Source: JAOPZW01 sp963851295
GTDB taxonomy: Bacteria; Actinomycetota; Thermoleophilia; Solirubrobacterales; Solirubrobacteraceae
Length of the DNA: 64,000 nt
Direction: 5' to 3'
Assembly (NCBI GenBank): GCA_963851295.1
Contig: CAWKOS010000009.1
Location: forward strand, 1-64,000
In this document: piece after piece, positions 44,219 through 53,649 of the stretch
Layout: every line of letters starts with the position of its first letter
How positions within the stretch are numbered: the stretch's first letter is position 1
Notes under the pieces: generated by a model
What the model saw: the letters and a program-made list of their open reading frames with translations, nothing else
Database searches by the model: none
What the model was told of the DNA's origin: nothing
Translations under genes and position numbers: made by a program

Positions 44219-45600
44219 ATGAGCGCGCTCGATGCCTCGTTCCTGCATGTGGAGGACGCGGTGAGTCACATGCACATCGGCTCCGTGGGGATCTTCGAGG
44301 GCCCCGCGCCGCCTCACGACACGGTGCTCGCCGCGATCGCCGCCAAGCTGCACCTCGTCCCTCGCTACCGCCAGCGCGTTCGCTTTTCGCCGCTCGCGCT
44401 CGCCCGTCCCGTCTGGGTGGACGACGTCCACTTCCACCTCGAGTACCACGTGCGGCGCACGGCGCTTCCTGCGCCGGGCGGTGACGAGGAACTGCGCAAC
44501 CTCGTCGGCCGGGTGATGGCGCAGAAGCTCGACCGCTCGAAGCCGCTGTGGGAGATGTGGCTCGCCGAGGGCCTCGGCGACGGCCGCTGGGCGCTCGTCA
44601 ACAAGCTGCATCACTCCATGGTCGACGGCGTCTCAGGCACGGACCTCCTGAGTGTGGTCTTCGATGCCGAGCGCCGGGCGACGCCCGCCGAGAGCCCCCC
44701 GCCGTGGGACCCGACGCCGGAGCCGAGCACCCGGCGGATCCTGGGCTCGGCGGTGGCCCACGCGGGCGAAGATCCCGTACGACGCCGCGCGCAGCCTGTG
44801 GGCAACGGCGCGCGCGCCGTCCCAGGCGGTCGATCTGACCCGCGCCGTGACGAGCCTGCGCGGGCTGCTGCGTCCGCCGGCGGGGACGTCGCTCAACGGG
44901 CCGATCGGGCCGCACCGACGCTGGGCGTGGGCCCGCGGGCGCCTGGCCGACGTCAAGGCGATCCGGACCGAGCACGGCGGCACCGTCAACGACGTCGTTC
45001 TTGCCGTGATCGCGCGCGGCTTCCGCGATCTGCTCCAACAGCGCGGCGAGCCCGTGGAGCACCGCGTCGTGCGCACGATGGTGCCCGTGTCGGTGCGCAC
45101 GCCGGCCGAGCGCGGCACCTACAACAACAGGGTCTCCGCGATGTTCGCCGACCTCCCCGTGAGCGTCGCCGACCCGGTCGAACGCCTCGCGACGGTCCGC
45201 ACCCAGATGCAGGACCTCAAGGCGAGCCACCAGGCCGTGGCGGGTTCCACGCTGGTGTCGCTGGGCGGCTTCGCGCCCGCAATGCTCCTGGCGCTGGCCG
45301 GCCGAGTGGCGACGCGCACGCCGCAGCACTCGGTGAACACCGTGACCACGAACGTCCCCGGTCCGCAGCACGCGATCTACTTCGCCGGCCACCGGATGCT
45401 CGACTACTTCCCGTTCGTGCCGCTCGGGGGTCACCTGCGCATCGGCGTAGCGATCGTCTCCTACGACGGCGCGCTGAACTACGGCGTCACCGGCGACTAC
45501 GAGACCGCCCCGGACATCGAGGTGCTGTGCCACGGGATCGAGGCCGGAATTCGGGAGTTGCTCCCGCATACGGCCATGTCGCGTCGGTCGGCGCCACGCC
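44219..45600 (+). CDS. WS/DGAT wax ester synthase / diacylglycerol acyltransferase, frameshifted
   Basis: Starts MSALDASFLHVEDAVSHMHI (ATG 44219; 44210 is possible). The catalytic HHxxxDG motif is NKLHHSMVDGVSGTDLL. Homology changes from frame 2 to frame 3 near 44765 (AVAHA to AKIPYDAARSLWATARAP) and continues GGTVNDVVLAVIARGFRDLL, RTMVPVSVRTPAERGTYNNR, TTNVPGPQHAIYFAGHRM and NYGVTGDYETAPDIEVLCHG. The family homology ends near 45560 but no stop occurs in that frame until 47732, so a second shift near the end is likely and the given end is approximate. It makes triacylglycerol or wax esters from acyl-CoA. Confidence 0.82.
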
Positions 45601-45638
45601 GCGGATTCTCGCTCTCCCGCCTGAGCCTCGCCGTGGAG

Positions 45639-47060
45639 CTATCGGAGCTTCACAACCTTCGTCGTGCTGCGGGAGCCCTGCACGATGCGCAGGGTGAGCA
45701 GCGAGCCCTTGAGCCGGTGGACCCGCTTGCGGCCGACGGCGGTGAGTCGCAGGCGGATCGTCACGGTCCCGGCGGCTCGCGCGACGCCCGTCCCCGTGGC
45801 CACGACGACCGGATTGCCGCGGCGCCCGAGGCGCCGAGCGGGAACGGTGCCTCTGATGGAGACCTTGCCGGGGCCGCTGACCTTGACCTTGACCGGAACG
45901 CCGCGCGAGGCGGCCAGCGCCTTCGCGGTCAGCTTCGCCGGGAGCTTGATGACCGGGGCGAGGGCTGCGGTTGCGCCCGGCGCGGCCGCGCCAGGGGCGG
46001 CCCCGGTCGGGGTGGCCGTCGGGCTCGAGGTGGACGTCGGCAGGAACGCGCCCACGTCGGCAGATCCGATCGACGGGTGCGCACCGGTCGGGGAGAGCAC
46101 GACCGCCGCGCTTCCCATCACGCAGGGATCGGCCGCGGTCGAGGGGCTGCCCGCGACCTTCACGCCGCCGTCGTCCTTCCAGGCGATCGCCCCGCCGTCC
46201 TGCGCGAGCGAGGCGTCCCGTGCGATGCCGGCCGCGGGCAGGAAGCAGTCCACGGCGGCGGGAAACGTCGGCGCCTGATCCACCCCCTGGATCGCGAGGA
46301 CCGCGATCTTGCCGACCGTCTGCGTGCCGCCGACGTAGGTCTCGAACCCGAGCGCCGCCAGGCGCCCGTTGGCCGCGACGTCCACGCCTTCGAGGTCGAG
46401 CCCCACGCCCGAGGTGTCCAGCCACGGGGTGAAGGCGTTCGTGTAGGGGTTGCCAAGATCCGCGTTCTGGACGTTGATGACCGCCGGAGAGGAGGCGTCC
46501 CGCGAGATCACCCGCGCGCCGAGCAGCGACGGGCTCGTCTGGCTGGTCGTGTCGATCGGGTTGAGCGCGCTGTTGGTCGCCGGCCGGACGTACGTCCCAC
46601 GACCGAACGGGGTCGGGCAGCAGAAGCCCGAGTTCGAGTATCCGTAGACGAGGTGCGACCCGTCCGCGGTGATGTCGAAGCCGAGCGGATAGGCGTACAC
46701 CGCCCAGCCGCTCGGCGCGTTGAGCGGACCCTCGACACTCGAGCTCCCGTCCGGCTCCCAGATCTTGAACCACGAGAAGCTCGACAGGCGGCCCGGCTTG
46801 TTGCGCACCGCCACGATCCGCCCGCCGTCGGACTGCGCCACGTCGAGCCACTCCTCCGTCTCGCCGCCGGCGTTCACCACGGGCGCCGCCAGCCGCGCCT
46901 TCTTCGCTCCGTCCAGCGACGCAAGCCAGACCTCGCCCTTGTCGACGTAGGCAACGGACGCGGCGCCGGCGACTGCGGGCGTCGCCAAGGCCGCGACAAC
47001 GCCTGCGAGCAGCAGGGCACGGGCGCCGAGCATGGTGGCCTTGCCGGCACCGTGGGGCAT
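45639..47060 (-). CDS. Secreted beta-propeller-like repeat protein
   Basis: 473 residues from ATG 47060 (ribosome site aagga). Signal peptide: MPHGAGKATMLGARALLLAG, VVAALATPAVAGAAS. The mature part has repeated strand units with S/D/G turns (VAYVDKGEVWLASLDGAKKA; SDGGRIVAVRNKPGRLSSFS; GFDITADGSHLVYGYSNSGF; LAQDGGAIAWKDDGGVKVAG), reminiscent of TolB/PD40 propellers. A Pro/Ala/Thr linker (TSTSSPTATPTGAAPGAAA) leads to a basic beta-sandwich-like C-terminus. Probably extracellular or wall-associated, function unknown. Convergent with WS/DGAT. Confidence 0.78.
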   Translation of the reverse strand: MPHGAGKATMLGARALLLAGVVAALATPAVAGAASVAYVDKGEVWLASLDGAKKARLAAPVVNAGGETEEWLDVAQSDGGRIVAVRNKPGRLSSFSWFKIWEPDGSSSVEGPLNAPSGWAVYAYPLGFDITADGSHLVYGYSNSGFCCPTPFGRGTYVRPATNSALNPIDTTSQTSPSLLGARVISRDASSPAVINVQNADLGNPYTNAFTPWLDTSGVGLDLEGVDVAANGRLAALGFETYVGGTQTVGKIAVLAIQGVDQAPTFPAAVDCFLPAAGIARDASLAQDGGAIAWKDDGGVKVAGSPSTAADPCVMGSAAVVLSPTGAHPSIGSADVGAFLPTSTSSPTATPTGAAPGAAAPGATAALAPVIKLPAKLTAKALAASRGVPVKVKVSGPGKVSIRGTVPARRLGRRGNPVVVATGTGVARAAGTVTIRLRLTAVGRKRVHRLKGSLLTLRIVQGSRSTTKVVKLR

Positions 47061-47120
47061 GTCGAGTCCTTTCAACGGCCGGTGCCGGGTGCACCCGCGC
47101 GATCCCACCCTAACCGAGCG

Positions 47121-47957
47121 TCAGGTCGAGTGGGCCGGCTTGTACGCCTTCTCGGCCTCTGGCAACCATCCCTGGACCCGCTCGATCCGATGCTGGTCGC
47201 TGGGGTGGTCGCTGGCGAACTCGGGTGGCTCCTTGCCCTTCGATGCCTGCGCCATCCGCTTCCAGAAGGCCAGCGCCTCGCGGGGGTCGTAGCCCGCTCT
47301 AGCCATGTAGACCACGCCGATGTGGTCGGCCTCGGACTCCTGCTTGCGACTGAACGGAAGCGACGCTGCCTCGCCGCCGACGCCCAGCAGCGCAACGACG
47401 CGTGCGTACTGACCGGGCGTGACCGCCACCCCGCCCGCGATGATCGCCGCGGCGACCCGGGTCAGGTGCTGGCGCTCGATTCGCTCGGCCACATGTTCGG
47501 CCGTCGCATGGGCGACCTCGTGTCCCAGCACGGTCGCCAGCCCCGCGTCGTTGCGAGTCAGCGGGAGGATGCCCGTGTAGACGACGATCTTGCCCCCCGG
47601 CAGGCAGTACGCGTTCGCCTCGTTCTTGCGCAGCAACGTCACCCTCCAGACGAACGCCGGCTTGTCGCGGCCGGCGACGGCCTCGATCCGCTTGGCGACC
47701 CGCTGCACCTCCGAGTACTCGGTGCCCGATGAGACGATTCGCGCCTGGTCTTGCTGCAGCGTCTTCGCGTACTGCTGGCTCCCAAGCTCCATCTGCTGTT
47801 GATCGGTGAGCCCCACGCGCTCGGTCCGGTGGGTGACCGGCGTCTTCTGCCGGTGGGCGCTCAGGAACACGACCCCGACGACCACCGCCGCGATCACGAC
47901 GGCGATCAGCGGCCGGGCAACGAAGAAGCCGAGCAGTGCCTTCGCGCGACCGCTCAT
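47121..47957 (-). CDS. M48-family membrane metalloprotease
   Basis: 278 residues from ATG 47957 (MSGRAKALLGFF). One N-terminal helix (ARPLIAVVIAAVVVGVVFLS) anchors an extracytoplasmic or cytosolic peptidase domain. The zinc motif is VLGHEVAHATAEH, the third ligand Glu lies in RKQESEADHIGVVYMARAGY, and NANAYCLPGGKIVVYTGILP is the typical substrate strand (read here as EANAYCLPGGK). Related to BepA/LoiP-type quality-control proteases. Located 60 bases upstream of the secreted protein on the same strand, so the two may be co-transcribed. Confidence 0.9.
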   Translation of the reverse strand: MSGRAKALLGFFVARPLIAVVIAAVVVGVVFLSAHRQKTPVTHRTERVGLTDQQQMELGSQQYAKTLQQDQARIVSSGTEYSEVQRVAKRIEAVAGRDKPAFVWRVTLLRKNEANAYCLPGGKIVVYTGILPLTRNDAGLATVLGHEVAHATAEHVAERIERQHLTRVAAAIIAGGVAVTPGQYARVVALLGVGGEAASLPFSRKQESEADHIGVVYMARAGYDPREALAFWKRMAQASKGKEPPEFASDHPSDQHRIERVQGWLPEAEKAYKPAHST

Positions 47958-48102
47958 CCCGCGACCATCGCGTCGCGGGTCGAGATGGGTCCATCGCGTG
48001 CCATGGCCCGCCGCCGATCGTACCCTCCACCACGCGACCCAGTCCACTGCGCTGCCGGTGGTCGGCGGCAGTGCCTTCAGGCGATCCGGCGGTTACGCTG
48101 AC

Positions 48103-48344
48103 GTGCACCGGCTCGCGAGCGATCCTGAGCTCGCCCACCTCGTCAGGGCCCTGCGGAGCTATGGGGTGCTGACGCGCGCGGAGCTGCTCGAGCACTCTGG
48201 CGCACGCCACTGGTCACATGAGAGCTTCAACGCCGCGCTCCGGCAGGGGATCGCCAAGGGACCATCAAAGAACTGGGCGACGGCCTGTTCGAGGTCGGCC
48301 CGGACGCGCCGGACCTGGACGAGGGCCGGTTCGATCCCACCTGA
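48103..48344 (+). pseudogene. Small HTH-like protein with a single frameshift
   Basis: From GTG 48103: VHRLASDPELAHLVRALRSY, GVLTRAELLEHSGARHWSHE, SFNAALRQGIAKG in frame 1. After about 48260 homology-like continuation is in frame 3: TIKELGDGLFEVGPDAPDLD then EGRFDPT ending TGA 48344. The helix-turn-helix-like first part and acidic tail fit together as one approximately 80-residue protein missing one base at gccaaggg|acc. Could be an intact gene if the shift is an error. Confidence 0.5.
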
Positions 48345-48482
48345 GATTCACAGACCTTGAAACCAGGGATGTGACCCTCGACGGGCAATGCGGTCGTCGT
48401 GCCCGCGTCCCTGCCCGGGACCAGGGTCCACGCCCGGGTGCTACGGGCGCGAAGGGCCCAGGCCGTAGGCGACCCTCACGCC

Positions 48483-48935
48483 ATGGCCGACGTCCCCAAG
48501 ACCCAAGCGACCGACGGCGTTCCGACCTACCTCGGAAGGGGCGATCCGGCCGGCCGGTTCGGGGACTACTACCCGGCGTGGATGGACAAGCTGGCCGGCG
48601 ACGTCAGCCTGGAGGGGTCGATGCTGGACGGCGCCTTGCAGGGCCCGGACGCCATCCGAACCGTCATCGGCGGCGTCCGCGAGCTGTACGACCGCCAGGA
48701 CTTCAACTTCGCCGGCCCCTGGGGCGACAACGGCTTCATCGAGGACTACACCGCCGACGTTCGCGGCAGGCCGCTCGGATGCCTGCACCTGGTCACCTTC
48801 AACGCCGACGGACAGACGCAGCACATCGCAGCCCACTACCGGCCGCTGAGCTCGCTGCTGTTCTTCTCCCGCCTGCTGCGCGAGCGGCTCGCCGCAACCC
48901 CCTACGGCGAGCAGTTTCTCGCCGGCGAGGCGTGA
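48483..48935 (+). CDS. NTF2/SnoaL-like fold protein
   Basis: 150 residues. Cone-shaped alpha+beta barrel pattern: YPAWMDKLAGDVSLEGSMLD, GALQGPDAIRTVIGGVRELY, FIEDYTADVRGRPLGCLHLV, TFNADGQTQHIAAHYRPLSS. The family includes polyketide cyclases, limonene-epoxide hydrolases and many binding proteins; no catalytic Asp-Arg-Asp triad could be confirmed. The first gene of a seven-gene + strand run of hydrolases, 6 bases before the next start, so it is clearly in the operon. Confidence 0.8.
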   Translation: MADVPKTQATDGVPTYLGRGDPAGRFGDYYPAWMDKLAGDVSLEGSMLDGALQGPDAIRTVIGGVRELYDRQDFNFAGPWGDNGFIEDYTADVRGRPLGCLHLVTFNADGQTQHIAAHYRPLSSLLFFSRLLRERLAATPYGEQFLAGEA

Positions 48936-48941
48936 TCGCGC

Positions 48942-49820
48942 ATGACCGCGGCCGCGTCGCCCACCGGCGAGTACCAAACCGCTCCCAACCGAGTGGTCAG
49001 CGCCCCGAACGGGATCGACTACGCCTATCGCCAGGTCGGCGATGGGACGCCGGCGCTCGTGCTCCTGCAGCACTTCCGCGGGAACCTCGACAACTGGGAT
49101 CCCGCGCTGGTCGACGCGCTGGCGCGCGATCGGCGCGTCGTGACGTTCGACAACGCCGGGGTGGGCGCTTCGACGGGCACGACGCCGAGCACGATCGCGC
49201 AGATGGCGCGCGATGCCATCGCGTTCCTCGAGGCCCTCGAGCTCGGCGCGGTCGACCTGCTCGGCTTCTCGATCGGCAGCTTCGTCGCCCAGGAGATCGC
49301 GCTGATCAGGCCGGCGGTGGTCCGTCGCCTGGTCCTCGCGTCGTCAGCCCCGCGCGGCGCGGCCGGAATGCACGGCTGGGCGCCCGAGGTGATCGGAGCC
49401 GTGGGCGAGCCCGAGCCCAATCCCGACGGGTACCTCGGCGTCTTCTTCACGGGCTCGGCCGCGAGCCGGCAAGCGGGCGTGGAGGCCCTGGGGCGGATGA
49501 GCGCACGGCGCGACGACCGGGACAAGCCGACGACCTGGCAGACCCGGCAGGCTCAGTACGACGCCGTATGTGACTGGGGCATCCCGGATCACGGCCGGTT
49601 GCAGCGGGTCAGCGCGATCGGCATGCCCGTGTTCGTGGCCAACGGCGACGGCGACCCGATGATCCTGCCGCACTTCTCCCATCTGCTCGCCGGCCTGATC
49701 GCGCAGGCGCAGCTGAAGATCTACCCGGACGCGGCGCACGGGTTCCTGTTCCAGCACCACGCCGAGTTCGCCCACGACATCGACGCGTTCCTCAGGGCGC
49801 GCGAAAGGAGATCCTCATGA
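48942..49820 (+). CDS. Alpha/beta hydrolase 1
   Basis: 292 residues. Oxyanion region VLLQHFRGNLDNWDPALVDA, FDNAGVGAST, the serine nucleophile elbow DLLGFSIGSFVAQEIAL (G-F-S-I-G), the acid in VFVANGDGDPMILPHF and the His in IYPDAAHGFLFQH. Closest in form to the many actinobacterial hydrolases with Q-H-F in place of H-G. Ester or lactone substrates are likely; specificity unknown. The stop overlaps the next start (ATGA 49817-49820). Confidence 0.88.
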   Translation: MTAAASPTGEYQTAPNRVVSAPNGIDYAYRQVGDGTPALVLLQHFRGNLDNWDPALVDALARDRRVVTFDNAGVGASTGTTPSTIAQMARDAIAFLEALELGAVDLLGFSIGSFVAQEIALIRPAVVRRLVLASSAPRGAAGMHGWAPEVIGAVGEPEPNPDGYLGVFFTGSAASRQAGVEALGRMSARRDDRDKPTTWQTRQAQYDAVCDWGIPDHGRLQRVSAIGMPVFVANGDGDPMILPHFSHLLAGLIAQAQLKIYPDAAHGFLFQHHAEFAHDIDAFLRARERRSS

Positions 49821-50725
49821 GTTCGGCAGATGCGTTGACCAGCCTTGCGTCGGACGGCCAGTCCGAACTTCGTGAGGGCTATGCCGACGTCGGGGACGAC
49901 GTGCGGCTGCATTACGTCGAGGCCGGCGACGGGCCGCTCGTCGTCCTGCTGCACGGCTTCCCGGAGTTCTGGTACGGCTGGCGGCTGCAGATCGCGCCGC
50001 TCGCGGCGGCGGGCTTCCGCGTCGTCGCGCCCGACCTGCGCGGCTACAACCTGTCGTCCAAGCCGGACAGCATCGGCGCCTACGGCGCCGCCAAGCTGGC
50101 CGAGGACGTCCGCGGGCTCATCCAGGAGCGCGGCGCCGAGTCCGCGCTCGTGGCGGGCCACGATTGGGGTGGAACCGCCGCGTGGACGCTCGCGATGAAC
50201 CACCCCGAGGTCGTCGACCGTCTGGCCGTCCTCGACGCGGCCCATCCGCGCAAGCTCAACGAGGGGCTGCGCCACCCCAGCCAGCTACGACGGTCCTGGT
50301 ACTTCTTCTACTTCCAGCTCCCGGATCTGCCCGAGCACCACGCGAAGGCCGACGACTGGGAGTTCCTGCAGGACTTCCTGCGCGACGCGCAGCCCCCGTA
50401 CACGCCCGAGGAGATCAAGCGCTACATCGAGGCGTGGTCACAGCCGGGGGCGGCGACGGCGATGATCAACTACTACCGCTTCGCGGTGCGCCACTCGTCA
50501 GGCGAGATCCGGCCCATCACGGCGCCCACCCTCGTCATCTGGGGCGAACAGGACCGGTACCTCGGCCCCACGCTCGCCGAGCCCCACCACGACGACGTGC
50601 CCAACCTCGACCGCGTCGAGCGCCTGCCCGACGCCTCGCACTGGGTCCACCACGACGAGGCCGAGCGCGTCAACGAGTTGCTGATCGAGTTCTTCGCCCC
50701 CGCGCGCGCGACGTCGACCACCTGA
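49817..50725 (+). CDS. Alpha/beta hydrolase 2, soluble epoxide hydrolase-like
   Basis: 302 residues. Epoxide hydrolase features are complete: the H-G-x-P motif in VVLLHGFPEFWYGWRLQI, nucleophilic Asp in LVAGHDWGGTAAWTLAMNHP, the lid tyrosine region ATAMINYYRFAVRH, acid in LVIWGEQDRYLGP and base His in LPDASHWVHHDEAERVNE. It opens epoxides to diols. Starts in an ATGA overlap with hydrolase 1 and ends 12 bases before the next start, which has a gacaggaggag ribosome site. Confidence 0.92.
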   Translation: MSSADALTSLASDGQSELREGYADVGDDVRLHYVEAGDGPLVVLLHGFPEFWYGWRLQIAPLAAAGFRVVAPDLRGYNLSSKPDSIGAYGAAKLAEDVRGLIQERGAESALVAGHDWGGTAAWTLAMNHPEVVDRLAVLDAAHPRKLNEGLRHPSQLRRSWYFFYFQLPDLPEHHAKADDWEFLQDFLRDAQPPYTPEEIKRYIEAWSQPGAATAMINYYRFAVRHSSGEIRPITAPTLVIWGEQDRYLGPTLAEPHHDDVPNLDRVERLPDASHWVHHDEAERVNELLIEFFAPARATSTT

Positions 50726-50737
50726 CAGGAGGAGCAG

Positions 50738-51959
50738 ATGTCCGCTACCGACGTCACCACCGGCGACCCCGCCACCATTCGCGAGTTCGAGGTCGGCTTC
50801 GATGAGTCGGAGCTCATCGAGCTGCGCCGGCGCATCGAGGCGACCAGGTGGCCCGAGCGCGAGACGGTCGACGACGACTCGCAGGGCGTGCCGCTCGCGA
50901 CCATGCAGGAGCTCGCGCGCTACTGGGCGACCGAGCACGACTGGAGAAGGTGCGAGGCGCGCCTGAACGCCCTGCCGAACTTCCTCACCGAGATCGACGG
51001 GCTCGACATCCACTTCATCCACGTCCGCTCGCGCCACGAGAACGCACTCCCGCTCATCGTCACGCACGGCTGGCCCGGCTCGATCGTCGAGCAGCTGAAG
51101 ATCATCGAGCCGCTCACGGATCCCACGGCGCACGGCGGCACCGAGGCCGACGCGTTCCATCTGGTGATCCCCTCGCTGCCGGGTCACGGGTTCTCTGCGA
51201 AGCCGGCCGGCACCGGCTGGGATCCGATGCGCATCGCCCGCGCCTGGGTGGTGCTGATGAACCGCCTCGGCTACACCGAGTTCGTGGCGCAGGGGGGCGA
51301 CTGGGGCGCGGCCGTCACACAGGCCATGGGCATCCAGGCGCCGGCGGGGCTGCTCGGGATCCACTCCAACATGCCCGGCACGGCCCCTGCGCACCTCGTC
51401 AAGGGGTTCGAGACCGGCGAGCCGGCACCGCCGGGCCTCTCCGAGGAGGAGCTGCGCGCCTACGAGCAGCTGAGCGCCTTCTATTCCAAGCACGTGGCCT
51501 ACGCCCAGATCATGTCGACGCGCCCGCAGACGATGTACGGGCTGGCGGACTCGCCCATCGATCTCGCGGCGTTCGCGCTCGACCACGGCGACGGGACCGG
51601 TCAGCCCGGCCTGGTGAAGCAGGTCCTCGAGGGGCGGCTGCAGAGCGACCTCACGCGCGACGACCTGCTCGACAACATCACCCTCTACTGGCTGACCAAC
51701 ACCGGGGTCTCCGCGGCTCGCCTGTATTGGGAGAACAAGGCGGACTTCTTCGACGCCAAGGACATCTCGATCCCGTTCGCCATCAGCGTCTTCCCCGACG
51801 AGCTCTACCAGGCCCCGCGCAGCTGGGCCGAGCGCGCCTACCCGGACAACCTCATCCACTACAACGAGCTCGACCGAGGCGGGCACTTCGCCGCCTGGGA
51901 GCAGCCCCAGCTGTTCTCGCGAGGAGCTCCGCGCCGCCTTCAGGTCGCTACGGACGTGA
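50738..51959 (+). CDS. Alpha/beta hydrolase 3, microsomal-type epoxide hydrolase with EHN domain, frameshifted at 3' end
   Basis: An EHN N-terminal domain (FDESELIELRRRIEATRWPE; QELARYWATEHDWRRCEARL) precedes the hydrolase core: LIVTHGWPGSIVEQLKIIEP, LPGHGFSAKP, nucleophile in FVAQGGDWGAAVTQAMG, YWLTNTGVSAARLYWENKAD and base His in LDRGGHFAAWEQPQLFS. At about 51921 the family's ending (EELRAAFRSLRT, stop TGA 51957-51959) is found one base out of frame. With one base removed at ttctcg(c)gagg the protein ends normally, and its TGA overlaps the next gene's GTG. The open frame as written runs on into that next gene. Confidence 0.85.
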
Positions 51960-52864
51960 GCCAGGTCCTCGCGACGCGTGTCAAGCAGATCGCCGCCGGC
52001 GTCCTCGACGTCGGATACGCCGACGTCGGCGTCGCCGACGGTCCTGCGGTCGTGCTGCTGCACGGCTGGCCGTACGACATCCACACCTTCGACGAGGTCT
52101 CGCCGCGGCTGGCGGCGGCGGGCTACCGGGTGATCGTCCCGTACCTGCGCGGCTACGGCACGACGCGCTTTCTCTCCCACGAGACGTTGCGCAACGGACA
52201 GCAGTCGGTCCTGGCGGTCGACACCGTCGCGTTGATGGACGCCCTCGGGATCGAGAAGGCGGTCGTCGCCGGCGCCGACTGGGGAGCGCGGACGGCCGAC
52301 ATCGTCGCGGCGCTGTGGCCGCAGCGGTGCGCCGGGCTCGTGTCGGTGAGCGGGTATCTGGTTGGAAGCCAGCAGTCCGGCGAGCTGCCGCTGGCGCCGG
52401 AGGCCGAGCGGCAGTGGTGGTACCAGTACTACTTCGCGACCGAGCGCGGCCGCGCCGGGTACGAGCGCTACCGGCGCGAGTTCGCGCGGCTCATCTGGCG
52501 GACGGCCTCGCCACAGTGGGACTTCGACGACGCCACGTTCGAGCGCAGCGCCCCCTCTCTCGACAACCCGGATCACGTCGCGATCGTGATCCACAACTAC
52601 CGCTGGCGGATCGGCCTGGGCGACGGCGAGCCGCAGTACGACGCGCTGGAGCGCCGCCTGGCCGAGGCGCCCGTCATCGACGTGCCGACGATCACCCTCG
52701 AAGGCGACGCCAACGGCGCGCCGCATCCGGACCCCGGGTCCTACGCGGGGAAGTTCTCGGGTCCGTACTCGCACCGGACCATCACTGGCGGCATCGGCCA
52801 CAACCTGCCTCAGGAGGCGCCTGAGGCCTTCGCCCAGGCGGTCATCGACGTCAACACCCAATAA
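51956..52864 (+). CDS. Alpha/beta hydrolase 4, epoxide hydrolase/haloalkane dehalogenase-like
   Basis: 302 residues from GTG 51956 (VSQVLATRVKQIAAGVLDVG), which would form a GTGA overlap with the repaired stop of the preceding gene. H-G-x-P motif in VVLLHGWPYDIHTFDEVSPR, RGYGTTRFLS, nucleophilic Asp in VVAGADWGARTADIVAALWP, a lid with QWWYQYYFATERGRAGYERY, and C-terminal base in ITGGIGHNLPQEAPEAFAQA. Without the frameshift correction it appears as the second half of a 708-residue protein. Acts on epoxides or related substrates, by family. Confidence 0.85.
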   Translation: MSQVLATRVKQIAAGVLDVGYADVGVADGPAVVLLHGWPYDIHTFDEVSPRLAAAGYRVIVPYLRGYGTTRFLSHETLRNGQQSVLAVDTVALMDALGIEKAVVAGADWGARTADIVAALWPQRCAGLVSVSGYLVGSQQSGELPLAPEAERQWWYQYYFATERGRAGYERYRREFARLIWRTASPQWDFDDATFERSAPSLDNPDHVAIVIHNYRWRIGLGDGEPQYDALERRLAEAPVIDVPTITLEGDANGAPHPDPGSYAGKFSGPYSHRTITGGIGHNLPQEAPEAFAQAVIDVNTQ

Positions 52865-52873
52865 GGAGCTCTC

Positions 52874-53632
52874 ATGCCAGAGGCAACCTCCAACGCCCCG
52901 CTCACCGTCGTCCTGGTCCACGGCGCCTTCGCCGACTCGTCGAGCTGGAACGGCGTCATCGAGATCCTCCAGGCGGCCGGGATCCAGGTGACCGCGGCGC
53001 CGAATCCCTTGCGCGGCATCTCCCACGACTCCGCCTACGTCGCCAGCTTCATGCGGCAGGTCCCCGGGCCGGTCCTCGCCGTCGGCCACTCCTACGGCGG
53101 CGCGGTGATCTCCAACGCGGCGACCGGGCTCGGCAACGTCGTCGGGCTCGTCTTCGTCGCCGCGTTCGCCCCCGACGAGGGCGAGCGCCTGGGCGAGGTG
53201 GCCGCCGGCTCGCGCGACAGCGCCCTGGGGACGGCGCAGGTCGCGCTGCAGTACCCGGCTGCGGACGGCGCCGGGACGACCACCGAGCTCGCGATCGACC
53301 CCGCGAAGCTCCACGAGGTGTTCGCCGCCGACCTGCCGGCGCAACAGGCCGCCGTGATGGCCGCGACCCAGCGGCCCGTCTCCGAGCTGGCCTTCACCGA
53401 GCCGTCGGGACCGCCCGCCTGGAAGTCGCTGCCGTCCTGGACGGTGCTCGCGTCCCCCGACAAGGCGGCCGGCACGGACGTGGTCCGGTCGATGGCCGAG
53501 CGCGCCGGGGCGGCCATCACCGAAGTCGAGGGCTCGCACGTGATCATGATCTCCCGGCCCGACGTCGTCGCCGACGTGATCAAGACCGCGGCGGCCGCGG
53601 TCGGTCGCCCGGTCACCGCCACGGCGGGCTAG
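52874..53632 (+). CDS. Alpha/beta hydrolase 5, EstC/salicylate-esterase-like
   Basis: 252 residues. VVLVHGAFADSSSWNGVIEI, the short loop NPLRGISHDSAYVASFMRQV, nucleophile GHSYGGAVISNAATGLGNVV, FTEPSGPPAWKSLPSWTVLA with the acid-side loop SPDKA, and base His in VEGSHVIMISRPDVVADVI. The small cap-less form resembles plant methylesterase/HNL-like and EstC esterases. Follows hydrolase 4 by 9 bases with a taaggagc ribosome site and precedes an MFS exporter by 17 bases. Confidence 0.9.
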   Translation: MPEATSNAPLTVVLVHGAFADSSSWNGVIEILQAAGIQVTAAPNPLRGISHDSAYVASFMRQVPGPVLAVGHSYGGAVISNAATGLGNVVGLVFVAAFAPDEGERLGEVAAGSRDSALGTAQVALQYPAADGAGTTTELAIDPAKLHEVFAADLPAQQAAVMAATQRPVSELAFTEPSGPPAWKSLPSWTVLASPDKAAGTDVVRSMAERAGAAITEVEGSHVIMISRPDVVADVIKTAAAAVGRPVTATAG

Positions 53633-53649
53633 TCGACGAGCCACCGCCC

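Noticed and set aside
45640..47732. Long + strand continuation of the WS/DGAT frame
   Set aside because: Lies antisense to a secreted protein with a clear signal peptide and ribosome site; no family homology in the extension.
50738..52864. Natural fusion of two epoxide hydrolases
   Set aside because: One-base correction restores the normal C-terminus of the first and a GTGA start for the second.
50498..53644. 1048-codon open frame on the - strand
   Set aside because: Exact antisense of three or four hydrolase genes; composition is that of the complementary strand of GC-rich codons.
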